Assembly (NCBI RefSeq): GCF_964204645.1 | Contig: NC_134029.1 | Location: 3,915,001 to 3,979,000, forward strand | Length of the DNA: 64,000 nt | Source of the DNA: Tubulanus polymorphus | Taxonomy: Eukaryota; Nemertea; Palaeonemertea; Tubulaniformes; Tubulanidae | Reading direction: 5' to 3' | Shown: positions 10,641 through 22,935 of the stretch, piece by piece | Numbering within the stretch: the first letter of the stretch is position 1 | How the letters are laid out: every line of letters begins with the position of its first letter | Translations under genes and position numbers: made by a program | Notes under the pieces: model-generated | What the model was told of the DNA's origin: nothing | The model's input: only the letters and a program-made list of their open reading frames with translations | The model's database searches: none

Positions 10641-11651
10641 CTACCGAGTGTAATCAATCTCCCGGCGAGTCCAAGCTGTTCTGATTAAAGATTGCTCGCT
10701 TACGTTATTCGTCATCAGATCACACACCTTAACAAACATTGATAAATAAACATTCTTTCGCGGTTAGAGAGCGAAAGTTGGCTAACAACGCCGAAACTAC
10801 GACAGAGCGAAGACCTGTTTTCTTCAACTTCGAACCGTAGCCCCGAAAACTCCTTCATCGACGGTGAAGTGCTAGAACAGCAAATTGATTTGACTTCCAA
10901 TAAAAGGCCATAATACTTGAAGTCGAAGCCTGATTGTGAAAGCTTGTAATCTGAGAACGAGTAAACGGACCTATCGTCATTACTGCTGAGAGCATGAGCG
11001 GCAAATAATCATTTCCAGGATACGATATGGACTATAAAATCAATTCAAAATCCGGAAGTCCCTAGTAAATGTAATATATCACCGGCCTGTCATATCGCTG
11101 GCTTATGAAACTGGCAGCGTGGGTAGGGATTGGGGATCATGTGGAAATCTCCATTGATGGATGTGGGACCTTTGATCAGCGTGTGAACAGTTGCCAATAG
11201 CGACGTATTTGGAAGAATCTTCATATCTTATCAGAACCGCAGATTTCTCTTTTTCAGTTAACCGGTAACGTAGGATCGGTAGACTGAGGAAACTGTCCTC
11301 TATTCGACGACCCCAGGGCCGCAATCGAGACACAAAAGGTCTCGGGTCCTGGCGATGCCATAGTGGCCTGAGCCTCCGAGTCCTAATAAATCGCTTTTTA
11401 TATAGATTTCTATAAAATCAATGGAACCATGTCCAGAATTCTAGCTAAAATTTCGGGACTCCATTTTCGGAAAATCATTCGACTTTTGCTTATAACGTTC
11501 GTTTGACGTAAAACGCCTCTTTGCTGTATGTACTCGCGGTATTATATCAATAAATGTTTAATTGGATTTAATTGGTTGGTTATGGCCTAGGAAAAATACC
11601 TCGCCTGCCACAGTCGCCCCTAGCCACGGAACAAGTCGCAATTAATACAAA
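10641..11651. promoter_or_regulatory. Divergent intergenic region between the CNBD-like gene and KHDC4
   Basis: The two genes are transcribed away from each other, so this 1-kb interval should hold both promoters and perhaps 5' exons of the CNBD-like gene. The segment 11100-11390 is more GC-rich than its surroundings and has an open minus-strand frame (11103-11333) that matches nothing I know. It may be a 5' exon or chance. No TATA box or tRNA was convincing. Confidence 0.4.
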
Positions 11652-11671
11652 ATGGCCACCTTTTCTGATCG
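11643..11671 (+). promoter_or_regulatory. YY1/TISU-like start context and 20-nt first coding exon of KHDC4
   Basis: The sequence aaaATGGCcacc at the proposed start resembles the YY1/TISU motif (translation initiator of short 5' UTRs, core AAnATGGC), common in housekeeping genes. The exon codes MATFSD plus two bases and ends at GTGAGG. Its phase joins exactly to exon 2 at 12215, giving [14 protein letters not shown]. There is no transcript evidence, so this start is inferred from phase and motif. Confidence 0.45.
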
Positions 11672-14600
11672 GTGAGGATTATTCTTTGTTTACTCATAAA
11701 TCTGTCCAGCTTTCACCGAATTTAGGTTTTAAACGCATCAGTTAAAGTTCACGTAAATGCAAATAAATACGCCTTAAACAAAAACACGCTTAAGGACGTG
11801 GTCAAATTCGCTTACAGGCAAAAATTACGTTAGATTTTTCAACCACAAAAAGACTGGTTGCCGCCCTGCCCTAGATTAGATTATTGGAGGCCTTGCGGTA
11901 AACACTGCAAACGTGTCTGAGGCATTGTTTTCTACATGCTGCATGATTACCTTTTTATGATGAATGAATAGAAATTGAATTAGGCTGGTTTTATTTGGTC
12001 TCTATACTGATTACAGAATATTTCATTATAACGCCTGACTGAGTGAGACGCTCCGACTGCGCTGCACGGAAAATCAAAACCTGCTTTAAAGTGCCCCGCC
12101 TAGTTTAATTATTTGTTCCTTATGCCCCACTTCTCCATCACTGATGTTGTCCAAGCATAATGAAAACATCTGTTTGTTTTAATTAATGTTTCGTATTGAA
12201 TCTCTTTAAAACAGGGGCCTCGGTAATAATAATAATACTGCGGCGAATTGGGATGTGAATAATTTTGATCCGTCGAAGAGTAGTTTAGAAGCAGCTGCCG
12301 CGGCCGCTGCGCGCGTCAATGCCATGTTGATCGCTAAAGGCAAATTGAAGCCTTCGCAATTGGCAGGAATAACGCAGCCTGTTAAATCTCGGGTAAGCAT
12401 TTATTTTTAAGCTGGCTCAGTAGCTCAGTGGGATAAGGTTTGATGCTGTTGCATTCTCGATTGGTGTCGAATGACCAGCTGGTTCGAGTCCTGTTGGCTG
12501 CTTACAGTGAGTGGGCAACACTTGGCCGTCCTGTCATAGTTCTTAATGGATAATCCTTTAGGGTTAGTTAGTCTAGGGAAACCATGACCTGAACAACATA
12601 GATTTATGGCAAATATACAAACAAACATAGTGGTTACTGGTGTAAATAATGGTGACTGTGAATGATATGGTTGGCATCGATCCTCATTCTCTGGGATAAA
12701 ATGAGAATTGATTTGAGTACAAATGCAAATTAACTGAAGAGATAGATATCGAGAATTTTGATTGTTTCTCTTTCAGCCGTCAGCCGCATCACAGAATTTG
12801 ATTGTAGCCGAAGTTGAAATAAACGATGTTCCGATAGCGTGTAGAAACCTGTTAACCCGAGGGGCGACGCAAGATGAGGTGATTTAACATCGATCAAATC
12901 GTAATTAGACGTTACCGATATCGTTCAGGATTCTGTATGATTCTAACTCTCTGCGTTTCAGATCTCGAAGCAAACGGGAGCCGCTGTTTCCACTAGAGGG
13001 CGCTACTTGTTTGAATCGGATAAAGCTAGGAACCCGGGGTATTGTATCGTTCTCAAACTGATCTTTCAGATTATTAATTCTTCATTTATAGAATATTGTT
13101 TGAAGTAGTGTTTCTTTAATTACAGAGAGAGACCATTGTATTTATGTATACAAGGACCAAACCAACAGGCAGTTGACAGTAAGTACATCTATAGAGAAGT
13201 CTATTTATTATCGTTAGGGACCCGTCATGAAGTACATAATGCGTAAGATTTGTACAAAAGGGGGGTTGTAAAACTGGGCCCTCTAAAGTTATAAAACGAA
13301 GGTTATGCATTGTTGACATGGTAACAAAGAAAAATCAATTGCATTTATTCAATCGAATTAGAAATACATCGAAAATGTTTTATATTTTAAGTGGCTGTTC
13401 AAAAAGTACATCAGATCATCGAATCGCATACAAATCGACAGAGCAGATATAAAGGAAATCGATTTTTAGAACAGTTAGAACGACAGGGTAGTTTAGGACC
13501 TATCAGTTTACCAGTTACTAGTACTACATCGACTGTATCAGTGTCACCTGTAAGTAGAACCGATATTCCATCAGACTCTAGTTTCATAAAAAAAAAGTTA
13601 AAGCCTGGAAATAGTTAAATCTAAATCATCATCCTGTTTGCAAAAATGAATTAACCAAGCGCAACTAACTAAGAATTTGAGTTAGTTAAGATTTTTAGCG
13701 AATTTGAACCTAGAGTCTTCTTTTGAAATGGCTTATGAAGTATGTTTCAATAATGTTTACTGTTCAGGTATTGCATATGCAAGAGAAGTTATACATAGGT
13801 CTCGATACTGCTCCGCCATCATTTGATGTGAAAGAAAAGCTTGCTGGACCCGGTGTAAGTAGAATAATCGCTCTATGTATCTTGTTTTCATAATGGAAAA
13901 ATATAAAAATTCCACTATACACCGATCTCGCCCTTACTGACGATGTTGAACTATCAAATACTATTTGCACAGTGCTCGTATCTGGGACATATTGAAGTTG
14001 AAACTGGTTGTAAAGTGACGATGAGAGGTAAAGGATCTGGATTCCCGGAACCGGGATCGGGCCGAGAATCGATGGAACCAATGCATCTACATCTACAGTA
14101 TGTATCGATCAGAAACTGGCCTCACTGTTCTCATATATCCTGGTAGTAATCATTGATATATTAATAACTAATGATATTTCAGACATACATCGGTAGTTGG
14201 TCTGCAACAAGCTAAAGAACTTGCCAACAATCTCATATTAACTGTAAGTAAATCATTATCATCTTCAAGAAATTATCTTCTTTCGGTCATATTGTCTAAT
14301 TGGGTTTTCTCATTTTGTCGATCTGTTGAAATTAGACTAGAAACCTCAGGGCCCAGTTGTCAGAAGTCCAAAAGCTATCGTAAATCTTTAGACTGGTCGT
14401 TAAGTTGTTCAATTGGCTATAGAATGAAGATTGTCTTAGACTGGTCTTAAATCCAAGCATTCACTGCGCAACTGGCCCCTGTACTTATTCAATAATATCT
14501 TGTAAAATTGGAACTGATATTTTGATTTGTTATGACTGTCATGAGGTCAGGCATGGCTTCAAATATATCTGTATTAGTCAATACTGGTAAATTCATAACA

Positions 14601-17600
14601 GTTCAATTCCAGTCTGGTCACCTACTACAAATACTTGTTCTTGTACCGTTTATGAATTAGAAAACGATTTTGTTGTTTTGATAATTACTAACTGAGACTT
14701 TAAATGTGTATGGAAGCTAGGATTCGATTTACTTTAGCTTTCATTTCAAAACTTTCCAGATAGATTCGAAATGTTCGTAGAAACAAACGAGAAATGTGTA
14801 TTTTCTTCCGTGCTGGTGTATTATCAGATTATTTGTTTCTTTTTATGCATGTGTCACAACTTCCAATTTCTAATCCAAAATTCTTCCTTGATGAAACAAC
14901 GTAGCTACGTAGATCAAAAGTAGATGTTTTCTTTTTTAATTCTATGAGAGGCGTCGGGGTTGAGAATAAAGTCGAAATTGAAATTAAACATTCTGACGTT
15001 TTTATAAGACTTTTTATACAAATCGTGTCTTTGCGTACGTGCTCGAGTTCACGAAAAAAACGAACTTGAGATATCCAAGAATGAGTAAAACCAACTTTCA
15101 TAAACTTTGAAGTAATTTCTTTTTTTCATGAAGCTCAGCCGTAATGTCTATGGTGGTAGGAAAATGAAATATCTGAAAACCTGAATCGTTGAAAGGAGTC
15201 TAATATACATTATATCTACTTTGCAACTGTTGTATTTATCGTAACGGTTCAGATGGATTAAAAAAAAAAGACTGATTTTTTCATGAATAGTTTTTCGTTT
15301 ACAGATTTTCAGATTTAGCGAGAGAAAAAGAGAGAGAGGGAGCATGCTGTAAATTGATTGAGTTTCAGCGACTGATATGTTTATATTATACCTATTTATA
15401 AGGATGTCTGATGAACCGGTTCTTTGTGCCTCTAATAGATCCTGGTTTTGCTCGTAGTTTAAACGCATGTTGCTGAATGAGTGTCGGTTCTATAACGCAG
15501 TAGTGTGCTGGTATAATGCGACACGTGAACTGAAAATTCTTTTTCTCATGAATATACACAGGGGGATTGTTTGCTAGTTCTTGGTTAGAAAAAGATCTCT
15601 AATTCTCAGTCCTGCAGTTTGAGAAATTTGATTACAGCGTTCAGACATTACCTTATCTTCTGCGGTATTTGAAAGTCTAACTAATCTAACGCTGGGACCA
15701 AATTCAACTTAGATCAGCCCATACTGGATCCTGCTATCATCTAGTAGTTTCTACTTTGTAATTTTCAATCTAAATTCTAGAACTGCACTTAAATCAGATT
15801 TTTGCGATCTATAATAATACCTGATTCATTTTGAATGGTCATAGATGATTATTTGAGTTGACTTAAAGTAGTCATTCTTTCTGTTAGCGGCAGTGGGGGA
15901 AAATCTACTATACTGTCTGGAACCATGTATGCACACGCTATAAAATTGACAAAAACTATAGATCTTGTGGTCTTGACTTCAGAATTTGCAAGCTCTTAAA
16001 GCATTACTTGCGCAAATTCCAATCTTGTTTTTGTTACTTGCCTCATTGCTTCCACAAACTTGTTGCTAACACCTAACATGAAACATAATACTTGGGATCG
16101 ATATTTGCTGCTGTGTCGTTGGTAAAAAGTGGCTAAGTTGATGTCTTCATTTCTTTTAAGAAAGATCATTATCTGTTGCTGCAGATATCTTACTCTACGC
16201 TTGTGTTTAATGCTTACCCTAGAAAACTGCTGTCATCTTTGCATCTGTTAATGCGTTCTGAGTCCGGTTCCACGGTATTGGGTTGGATTTGTTTCTTCAA
16301 ATCAAATTACTGTATTTTCGATTAATTCTTCAAATCTAACTCGAGATCTGTGGCGCTGGCTCCTGAAAAATATTGAATAGTCTTATGCAATGGTGGTTTA
16401 TAGTTTGAAAGTCGTTTTGGGGTTGTAACATCGAAGCTTTCTCTGTAGAATGATGTGTTTATTTCTTTTGATTTGAGTTTTGCCTGTGTGGCTCTCTACT
16501 AGAACTATAGCAAACCACAACCTCCACTCTAAAACAGTGACATAGAAAATTAAAACCATTTGAGTCGAATGTTGTAGCTTGCTTTAACTCGTAGACATTC
16601 CATTTAAGGGACATTCACAAAGCGCATTTGCAACATTTAAGAAATTTTTCTCATCCTTTTTTAAACAAATGGTATATATGTTTGCAAATTTTTGCGCTTT
16701 ATGGATGGTCCCTCTGTGGCATCCGCTCTCGTACAGCTTGAATGCAAGTTGCACTTTTTAGGGTGGGGTTTGAAAGTATGTTAACACTGAATTTGATACG
16801 AGCTATACTGTACGTGTGTACTCTAATAATGGATATATAAAGTCATATACGACGCCTGGTTGTGTTTAAATCTAAACCGTACTCTTTTTCAGTGATCTGA
16901 TTGGTGCACAGACATTCGTCCGTGAAACGTGCGCTCGGGTATATTTTACATTTTCTGGATCATATTAGCGAAAACTATGCTCTTTTTTCCGTGTTGCAGA
17001 TACAGCAAGAGTACGCGCAGTTCCATCAGACAATGTGCCAAATGGCGCCAGTCATCAACCCCGGCCAACAAGCTGTTTTAGCAGCGGTACAAATGCCCCG
17101 TAAGTTGCGTTACGTGTGTAAAAATTATGACGTAATGATAGTAATTCAGTTACAGGTACGAAATCGCTACACGCACAACGCAACGCGAAAGCGCCATCCG
17201 GTGGAATTTTGTTGTGCGTCGATGACAGGTTTGTACGTACGGTATCACAAGGTTTGTCTCTGCGTGAGTAAAGACACAGGTCGTCGTCGTCGTCGATCGA
17301 AAAATGTCGATTTCTTATTTTTTTTTTCTTCCATTCCAATCTGTAGGCTTGTTCACAACGAACCGTGGATATACGTATGAACACCTTTCTGCGAGATCTA
17401 TTTTTATATATGTATACATATGAATGCATAATTATTATGATTGTTATTATTGCCGTTTTCTTGTACATGTTGATATTAGTCACTACCCCTCCCCCTATTG
17501 GACAGGATTTTCGATCATAAATCTGAGATGTAGCACTGGACCGCACGAACCTGTCAATCGGGAGAATTTTACTAAAATATTTCATTATTTCCTCTTTCAC

Positions 17601-20600
17601 GAAAATGTTTCGAACCAAATTTGAGGACAGAAGCACATCGAAAATATCGCAGACTCATATATAAGTTTTATAGATTTTAGCTTGTTGGCGATAAATTAAA
17701 ATTTCTTGAATGCGTCCCCGAGTGTTGACCTGTTAGTATCGAGTAATTTGCACTTTTCTCGTCTATACATATTGGCAATATTTAGAGATAATTTCGATAC
17801 CAATTTGATCGTATTAAAATACTCTTGTAACTCACATCAGCTTTCTTGTATAATTCCTCCGAACGATTTTGAAGTTGAGAAAATTTTATCGTTTTTTCCT
17901 CACATTTCATAATAACGTCGATCACATTTTGATATTCGATCATTCATTTCACCGATACTCTCTCTCTTCGAGACCTGTTTTCTTCGCTGTTATATAATAA
18001 CTGATAATTCGTATGCATGTACATAATACGGCCTATACTCTATTTCATAATGTGATGATGACTACTCTTTGAAATTTGAATCTCTAGAATTTAAAGTTAT
18101 CGAATAGTTACGGCTGTACTTTCAAAGGGTAGTTAGTGAGTAAAACGTGCTATCCTAATTATGATGTTTGTTTTTAATGATCGTCCAGCAGGTCGGCAGG
18201 ATGAGGATGATGGACCAGCCGGTTCCGCGACCGATATAACGATAATATTTTTTTCAGATTTGGAGTACTGGCTCAGTCTGGAATCGTGCTTACTCCTATA
18301 GTATTACTGCCCTCGATTGTTTAAGTTGGGCGTGGTATAATTCTTATTTGATCGGGCAGATGACACTTTACTGACTTGTTCAATACCTACTCGGAAGGAA
18401 TCTGTTATTATATCATATCTTAATTCGTAGATTCAATTCTATAATGAATACTAGTTATATATATTCACGTTGACACCTATGATATTTGAGTGTGAATGTT
18501 GAGTGTTGTTGGTGTGTATGTCAGTGTGTGTCGCGTGTATGAAATATCCAAGACTGGCACGTAGGATTCCAGATTGACTTTAGGATATGCCTCGTATTTT
18601 GATTTTGTGTTATTCTAAAAATCGCTAAAATCATGAAATAAAGCATTTGTAAATGTTCATTTCTAGCTGCGTCAGGTGCAACAGTTGTTCATCCCACTGG
18701 TAGTATGATGTCTTCAATAAATCAATCTGGTAAGCCCCCGGATAAACTTTGCTCTTTGATATTAGATGAACGACTGCTGCCTTTGATTTGAAGCAACAGT
18801 TAGCTTGTTCATGACAGCGAGCAGAATTAATAGTTACAAGATTGTGTTTTGGTGTTTCAGGTAATGCAATATTTTCGACATCTCAACCTCAGTTGATTAT
18901 GACTCCAGGTCAGCCGTGCGTACAAGTCGTTCACCATATTCCACAAACAAACTTACAGCAGGTATATTACTGATCATTCGCTTTTCTGACCTTATCAATT
19001 CGACCTCCGCATGATCGGTATCGATATCTGTTGGTTTATTATTTTACAGCCTCCCCCTGGACAGCAGTTAGTTCAGACACAAGTGGCTCCCCCTATGCCT
19101 CAACAGATACAACAAGGTACTGGTGCTTGACAAGAAAATTGTTGTTAGCTGAAAAAAACGTTCGCATTTATTTTGATTTCACAAATGATTAATTGTAGGA
19201 AATCCACCACCATTACCTCATGTTGGGCTTCCACCTCCTGGTATAGCGATTATCCAACGTGGACAAGTTCCGGTGTCTCTATCACCGGGACAGGTGACTG
19301 TAGTGAGCAATCCGAATTCTTTACAACAGCCGCCTCCTAACGAAGTTTGGGACGGATTGAGAATGCAGTTAGCACAGACTGGTATGCAGATACAGGTGCC
19401 TTCAGTGAATACTCAACAACCTCCTCCGGGACATCCTGCTCATATACAGTTAGCTCCCGCTCATCAACTACAAGGACCACCTCCCGGACAACAATTACAA
19501 GGCTTACCTCCTGGTACGCAGATACAGTGCCCTCCGCCGGGCCAACAACTGCAGGGTCATCATCCTGGTCAACAACTTCAAGGACCACCTCCTGGAGCTC
19601 AGTTACAAGGGTTACCGCCCGGTGCGCAGATACAAGGACCACCTGGACAACAAATGCAGGGCCCGCCTCCTGGTCAAATGCCCGGACCACCACATGGTCA
19701 AATGCAGGGTCCTCCCGGCCAGCAAATGCAGGGACCGCCACCTGGACAACAAATGCAGGGACCGCCTCCAAATCAGCAGTTACAGGGACCACCACCTAAC
19801 CAACATTTGCAAGGTCAGCTTTTGGGCCAGCAAATGCAGGGGCCTCCTCCTGGCCAACAGTTACAAAGCTTACCGCCACCAGGACAGCAAATGCAGGCCG
19901 TACCGATGCCAGGGCAGCCAATGCAAGGTCCTCCACCTGGGCAACAGTTACCACCCGGAATACAGCAACAGATGCAGGGTTTACCACCTGGGCAGCAGTT
20001 ACCTCCCCACGGGCAAATACAACAGACTGAGATTGTACTTCCACCCGATCAATTTCAACAACCCCCTCCGCAGGTAATCAAATCATCTCTCTTAGTTAGA
20101 TTTATTTACACATTCGCTGCCAAATACAAGATATCTTGTATTCCCAGTTCTGTCAGCGATGCCACTATGAGTTATCTTGTACTTCATACTTCATATTCAC
20201 TGTTTGATATTTTAATGATACAATTCCTGATTGGCTGGTGATGTGAACAAACTCTCGTTTCATTCTCAATGGTCATTGGTCAATTTTGAATATAGCTGAC
20301 TATGTAATATAGTCCAACTAAGAGATATCTTGTTGTAGAGAAGAAACACGGTGGCAGCAAACGTGTTAATAACTGTGGATAAATACTTAAATACACTACT
20401 CATTGCAGACATCAGCACCGATTCAGATGCCTAACCTGAGTCACCCTCCACCCGGGAGTGTTCCATACTCTGTGCATTCGTCATCTCCGGTGTGTCAGGT
20501 GACCGCGTCTGCTCCTAACGTCACCACGGTTACGTCGTTCGACTATTACAGCCAGGTGGCCCCGGCGGTGAAAGAGGAATTGGTTCACAAACGGCGGTTT

Positions 20601-21592
20601 ACGGAAGAGAAGGACGATAGTACAAGTGTACCGGAAAACCTGCTCGGATATCAGGTAAAAATCATACGGATCTCATCATTGAGTAACTACTAGTCAACCT
20701 GGCTTATCCACGCCTGCCATAAGTGGAATCCTTGATAATCCTAGCCGTGCTCCTTTATTACCAATAGTATCTATGTTTTTACGAAGTCATCACTTATTTT
20801 GTAGCATGGGCCTCCGCATTTGACTAACCTCGTGAATCCCGGATTGCCGGCATCATCCACAGCAAATTCAAATCAGTCCGAACAAAATGAACAGATTCAG
20901 AAAAATGACGAAACTGGGTACGAACTATTTGGATAAACTACTATAGATAAACTCACAATTGAAAGGAAAACTTTTGAGTTACAGTCAAACCTGCTTAATT
21001 CGGCTTAATCTGGATTTTGGTCTAATGTGGACAATATATGCTGTCAATTGGTTTATCCCAAATGATCCGAATTAACAGTGTTTTATTTGACTGTAGTTTT
21101 CGCTTGTGTTATTTTATTATCAAACTGGTTTTCAGGATTTATTTCAATCATTCATTCTTTTTACAGCGGAACAGGTGATGCATCGACGAACGGCGATGGT
21201 GAAGGTCGAAGAAAAGATGTCGACACAAAATTGATGCCGCCTCCACCACCCCCAGCAATGCAGGGTATGTAATGTACAAAAGTCTACCTAACGTCAACTG
21301 CAGCTGTGCTTCTGTTAAGAAGAAATGTTGTTCCGTAGTCTATTTTTCATTCAGTTTTTCAATTTCATCTTTTCCATAGGTGTAAAACGGCAGATGTCTC
21401 CGGACGAAACGAACGAAAAGGATGAAATTAAGCGAACAAAAGGAGCTCTTGGAACAGTCGCCGGTAAGGTTTATTTCTATATTACTTAAGCCCAATAACC
21501 TAAGATTTTTTGGAGGGTTAAAATGATTTTTGAATTTGTTGATTTTAGCGTATGGCTCAGATGATGAGGATGAAGAACATTCGCAAAGACGA

Positions 21593-21638
<46 letters not shown>

Positions 21639-22351
21639 GACAACAGGATAAATATTCATATAATCAATACCAGGGACAACCTCAACTTTATAATCAATCT
21701 CCACCTCCACAACAACAACTAGGACCACCACCACAACAGTTAGGACCACCCCAACAACAACAACAGCTAGGACCACCCCAACAACAGCAACAACAGCTAG
21801 GACCACCTCAACAACAGCAACAACAGCTAGGACCACCTCAACAACAGCAACAACAGCTAGGACCACCTCAACAACAACAACAACAGCTTGGACCACCTCA
21901 ACAACAACAACTTCAACAGATCCAACTGATTCAACAACAACAAATACAACATCAATTACAACATCAACAACAGCCGCCGCAGGGTCAAGGACAAATACAA
22001 CTTCAAACGCAACAGTTTCAATATCAACAAGAAACTCAGATATCACAGTTTCAAGTTTTGCAACAACAACCGCCTCCCCTTCAGACAGGTCCGAGATTCT
22101 CTGAGGCGACCATATCTCATTTTCAGCAGCAACCACCTCCGCAAATTCACTTCGCAACGAATCCACAATTCACGCATCCTCCACCGTCAGCCGTGTCGGT
22201 GAATCCACAATTCACGCATCCACCTCCATCAGTGGCTGCTCCACAATTTACACATCCTCCCCCAGCTGCCACTAATCCACAATTCACGCATCCTCCTCAC
22301 GTGGCTCCTCAGCAGCAACATGGAATGCCGTTCTGGATGGCTCCACCCTGA
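11652..22351 (+). CDS. KHDC4: KHDC4 (Blom7-like) KH-domain RNA-binding protein, 19 exons
   Basis: Exons: 11652-11671, 12215-12392, 12777-12878, 12962-13038, 13126-13178, 13392-13549, 13768-13854, 13973-14097, 14183-14243, 17000-17099, 18667-18729, 18861-18961, 19050-19116, 19199-20073, 20409-20654, 20805-20917, 21167-21264, 21380-21463 and 21549-22351. The sum is 1136 residues, in phase throughout. Hallmarks in order: [22 protein letters not shown]-like region 1 with [20 protein letters not shown] and [11 protein letters not shown] (about 69-165); KH-like region 2 with [20 protein letters not shown] and [10 protein letters not shown] (about 200-285); HKRRFTEE and [24 protein letters not shown]; and the terminal MPFWMAPP. 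In vertebrates this protein binds RNA and aids pre-mRNA splicing and 5' splice-site choice in the nucleus. This protein is nearly twice the size of human KHDC4 (about 614 aa), through Pro/Gln repeats in exons 14 and 19. The 20-nt first coding exon is the least certain part. Confidence 0.93.
12411..12500 (+). repeat. tRNA-derived SINE head in KHDC4 intron 2
   Basis: The sequence has a clean RNA polymerase III A box (tagctcagtgg, 12421-12431) and B box (ggttcgagtcc, 12481-12491) at tRNA-like spacing. It does not close into a good cloverleaf, and unrelated sequence continues beyond. That is the pattern of the 5' head of a tRNA-derived SINE, not a working tRNA. The body probably runs to about 12590. 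Confidence 0.5.
14244..16999 (+). other. Long intron 9 of KHDC4
   Basis: This 2.76-kb intron separates the second KH-like region from the Pro/Gln-rich tail. Around 14350-14480 there is an imperfect palindrome (gggcccagttg ... caactggccc), probably a MITE relic. Open frames here lack coding character and splice pairing. I see no nested gene. Confidence 0.45.
19440..20060 (+). repeat. Degenerate in-frame QGPPPGQQ repeats in KHDC4 exon 14
   Basis: About twenty or more units of 8-10 residues follow each other, variations on [10 protein letters not shown] and [10 protein letters not shown], with occasional QGLPPGAQI. The reading frame is kept throughout. The DNA units are 24-30 bp and imperfect, which is why long spurious frames exist on both strands here. 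The repeats enlarge the disordered, Pro/Gln-rich tail. Confidence 0.85.
20980..21095. mobile_element. Short palindromic MITE in KHDC4 intron 16
   Basis: The ends are inverted repeats: tacagtcaaac...ttaattcgg on the left and ccgaattaa...tttgactgta on the right. The element is about 116 bp and begins and ends with TA, as expected for Tc1/mariner-type MITEs with a TA target duplication. It is non-coding. Confidence 0.55.
21596..21637 (+). repeat. Pure CAG run coding polyglutamine in KHDC4
   Basis: Fourteen uninterrupted CAG codons, preceded by CAA, sit right after the conserved acidic [11 protein letters not shown] motif in the last exon. They are followed by RQQ. A pure triplet run is prone to slippage, so length polymorphism is likely. 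Confidence 0.9.
21707..21925 (+). repeat. QLGPPQQQQ coding minisatellite in KHDC4
   Basis: About six units of [10 protein letters not shown], coded by near-identical 27-33 bp DNA units (caacagctaggaccacctca type), follow the CAG run. The near-identity at the DNA level, including synonymous sites, points to recent expansion by unequal exchange. Confidence 0.85.
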
Positions 22352-22935
22352 TCGAAATGATCTCTGATTGCAAAATTCCGATGGTGCTATTGTTTGTATG
22401 GGTCAGTGGCCTGCTGCGAGTAACAGGTGTAATTTTTAAGTAGAATTAGCTAACAAAGAAGCGTGAAGAAATTAAGTCTGAAGAGACATAATTTTGGTGA
22501 ATTTGATTAATTATGTTCAACACACTTTATAAAGTGTAATTTCAGTTTTCAAGAATTTGATTTTATGGTTGACTTTTTAATCATTTGCATAACCTAAATT
22601 TCGAGAAGGAATAAATATTATCTTATCTTTGGAATTAAATATTCTTTTGAATTTGATTAATTATAATCTGATGGGCAATGGCATAAATTGTTCCCGTTTC
22701 TTCATAAACATAGGAACGATTGTAAAAATCGAATAAGTATTTTTGCATTTATTTCTATTGCAGTATTTGTTAATAGTGTAATATAGGTTTTTTTTCTGTC
22801 TTTCTTGTAAATTACTTGTATAATGTCCTGCTATGTGAAGCAATGTACATTTTTCGTAAAATTTGTATATGAATGCACATTTCATTTTTGTACAGTTCTG
22901 ATCTGCCACAAAATAAAACTGATTTGATGATTAAA
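22352..22935 (+). other. 3' UTR of KHDC4
   Basis: An AT-rich segment follows the TGA. AATAAA signals occur near 22610 and at 22912-22917; the second is followed by T/G-rich sequence and is the likely cleavage region. Confidence 0.6.

Noticed and set aside
11103-11333. Minus-strand frame upstream of the CNBD-like gene
   Set aside because: More GC-rich than its surroundings, but no known motif and no clear donor or acceptor pair linking it to exon 1; left as a possible 5' exon only.
12411-12500. Functional tRNA gene
   Set aside because: A and B boxes fit, but the acceptor stem and anticodon arm do not pair, and repeat-like sequence follows; better as a SINE head.
16901-17380. 159-codon plus frame around KHDC4 exon 10
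   Set aside because: Only 17000-17099 is the real exon; the rest reads through the acceptor and the GTAAGT donor into introns.
19337-20044. Long minus-strand frames opposite KHDC4 exon 14
   Set aside because: They are antisense reads of the Pro/Gln repeat (Val/Ala-rich, low complexity). The plus frame has splice-phase support and conserved neighbours.
21486-22166. 226-codon minus-strand frame rich in Val and Ala
   Set aside because: Antisense of CAG/CAA and GGACCA repeats in KHDC4; no start context or homology.
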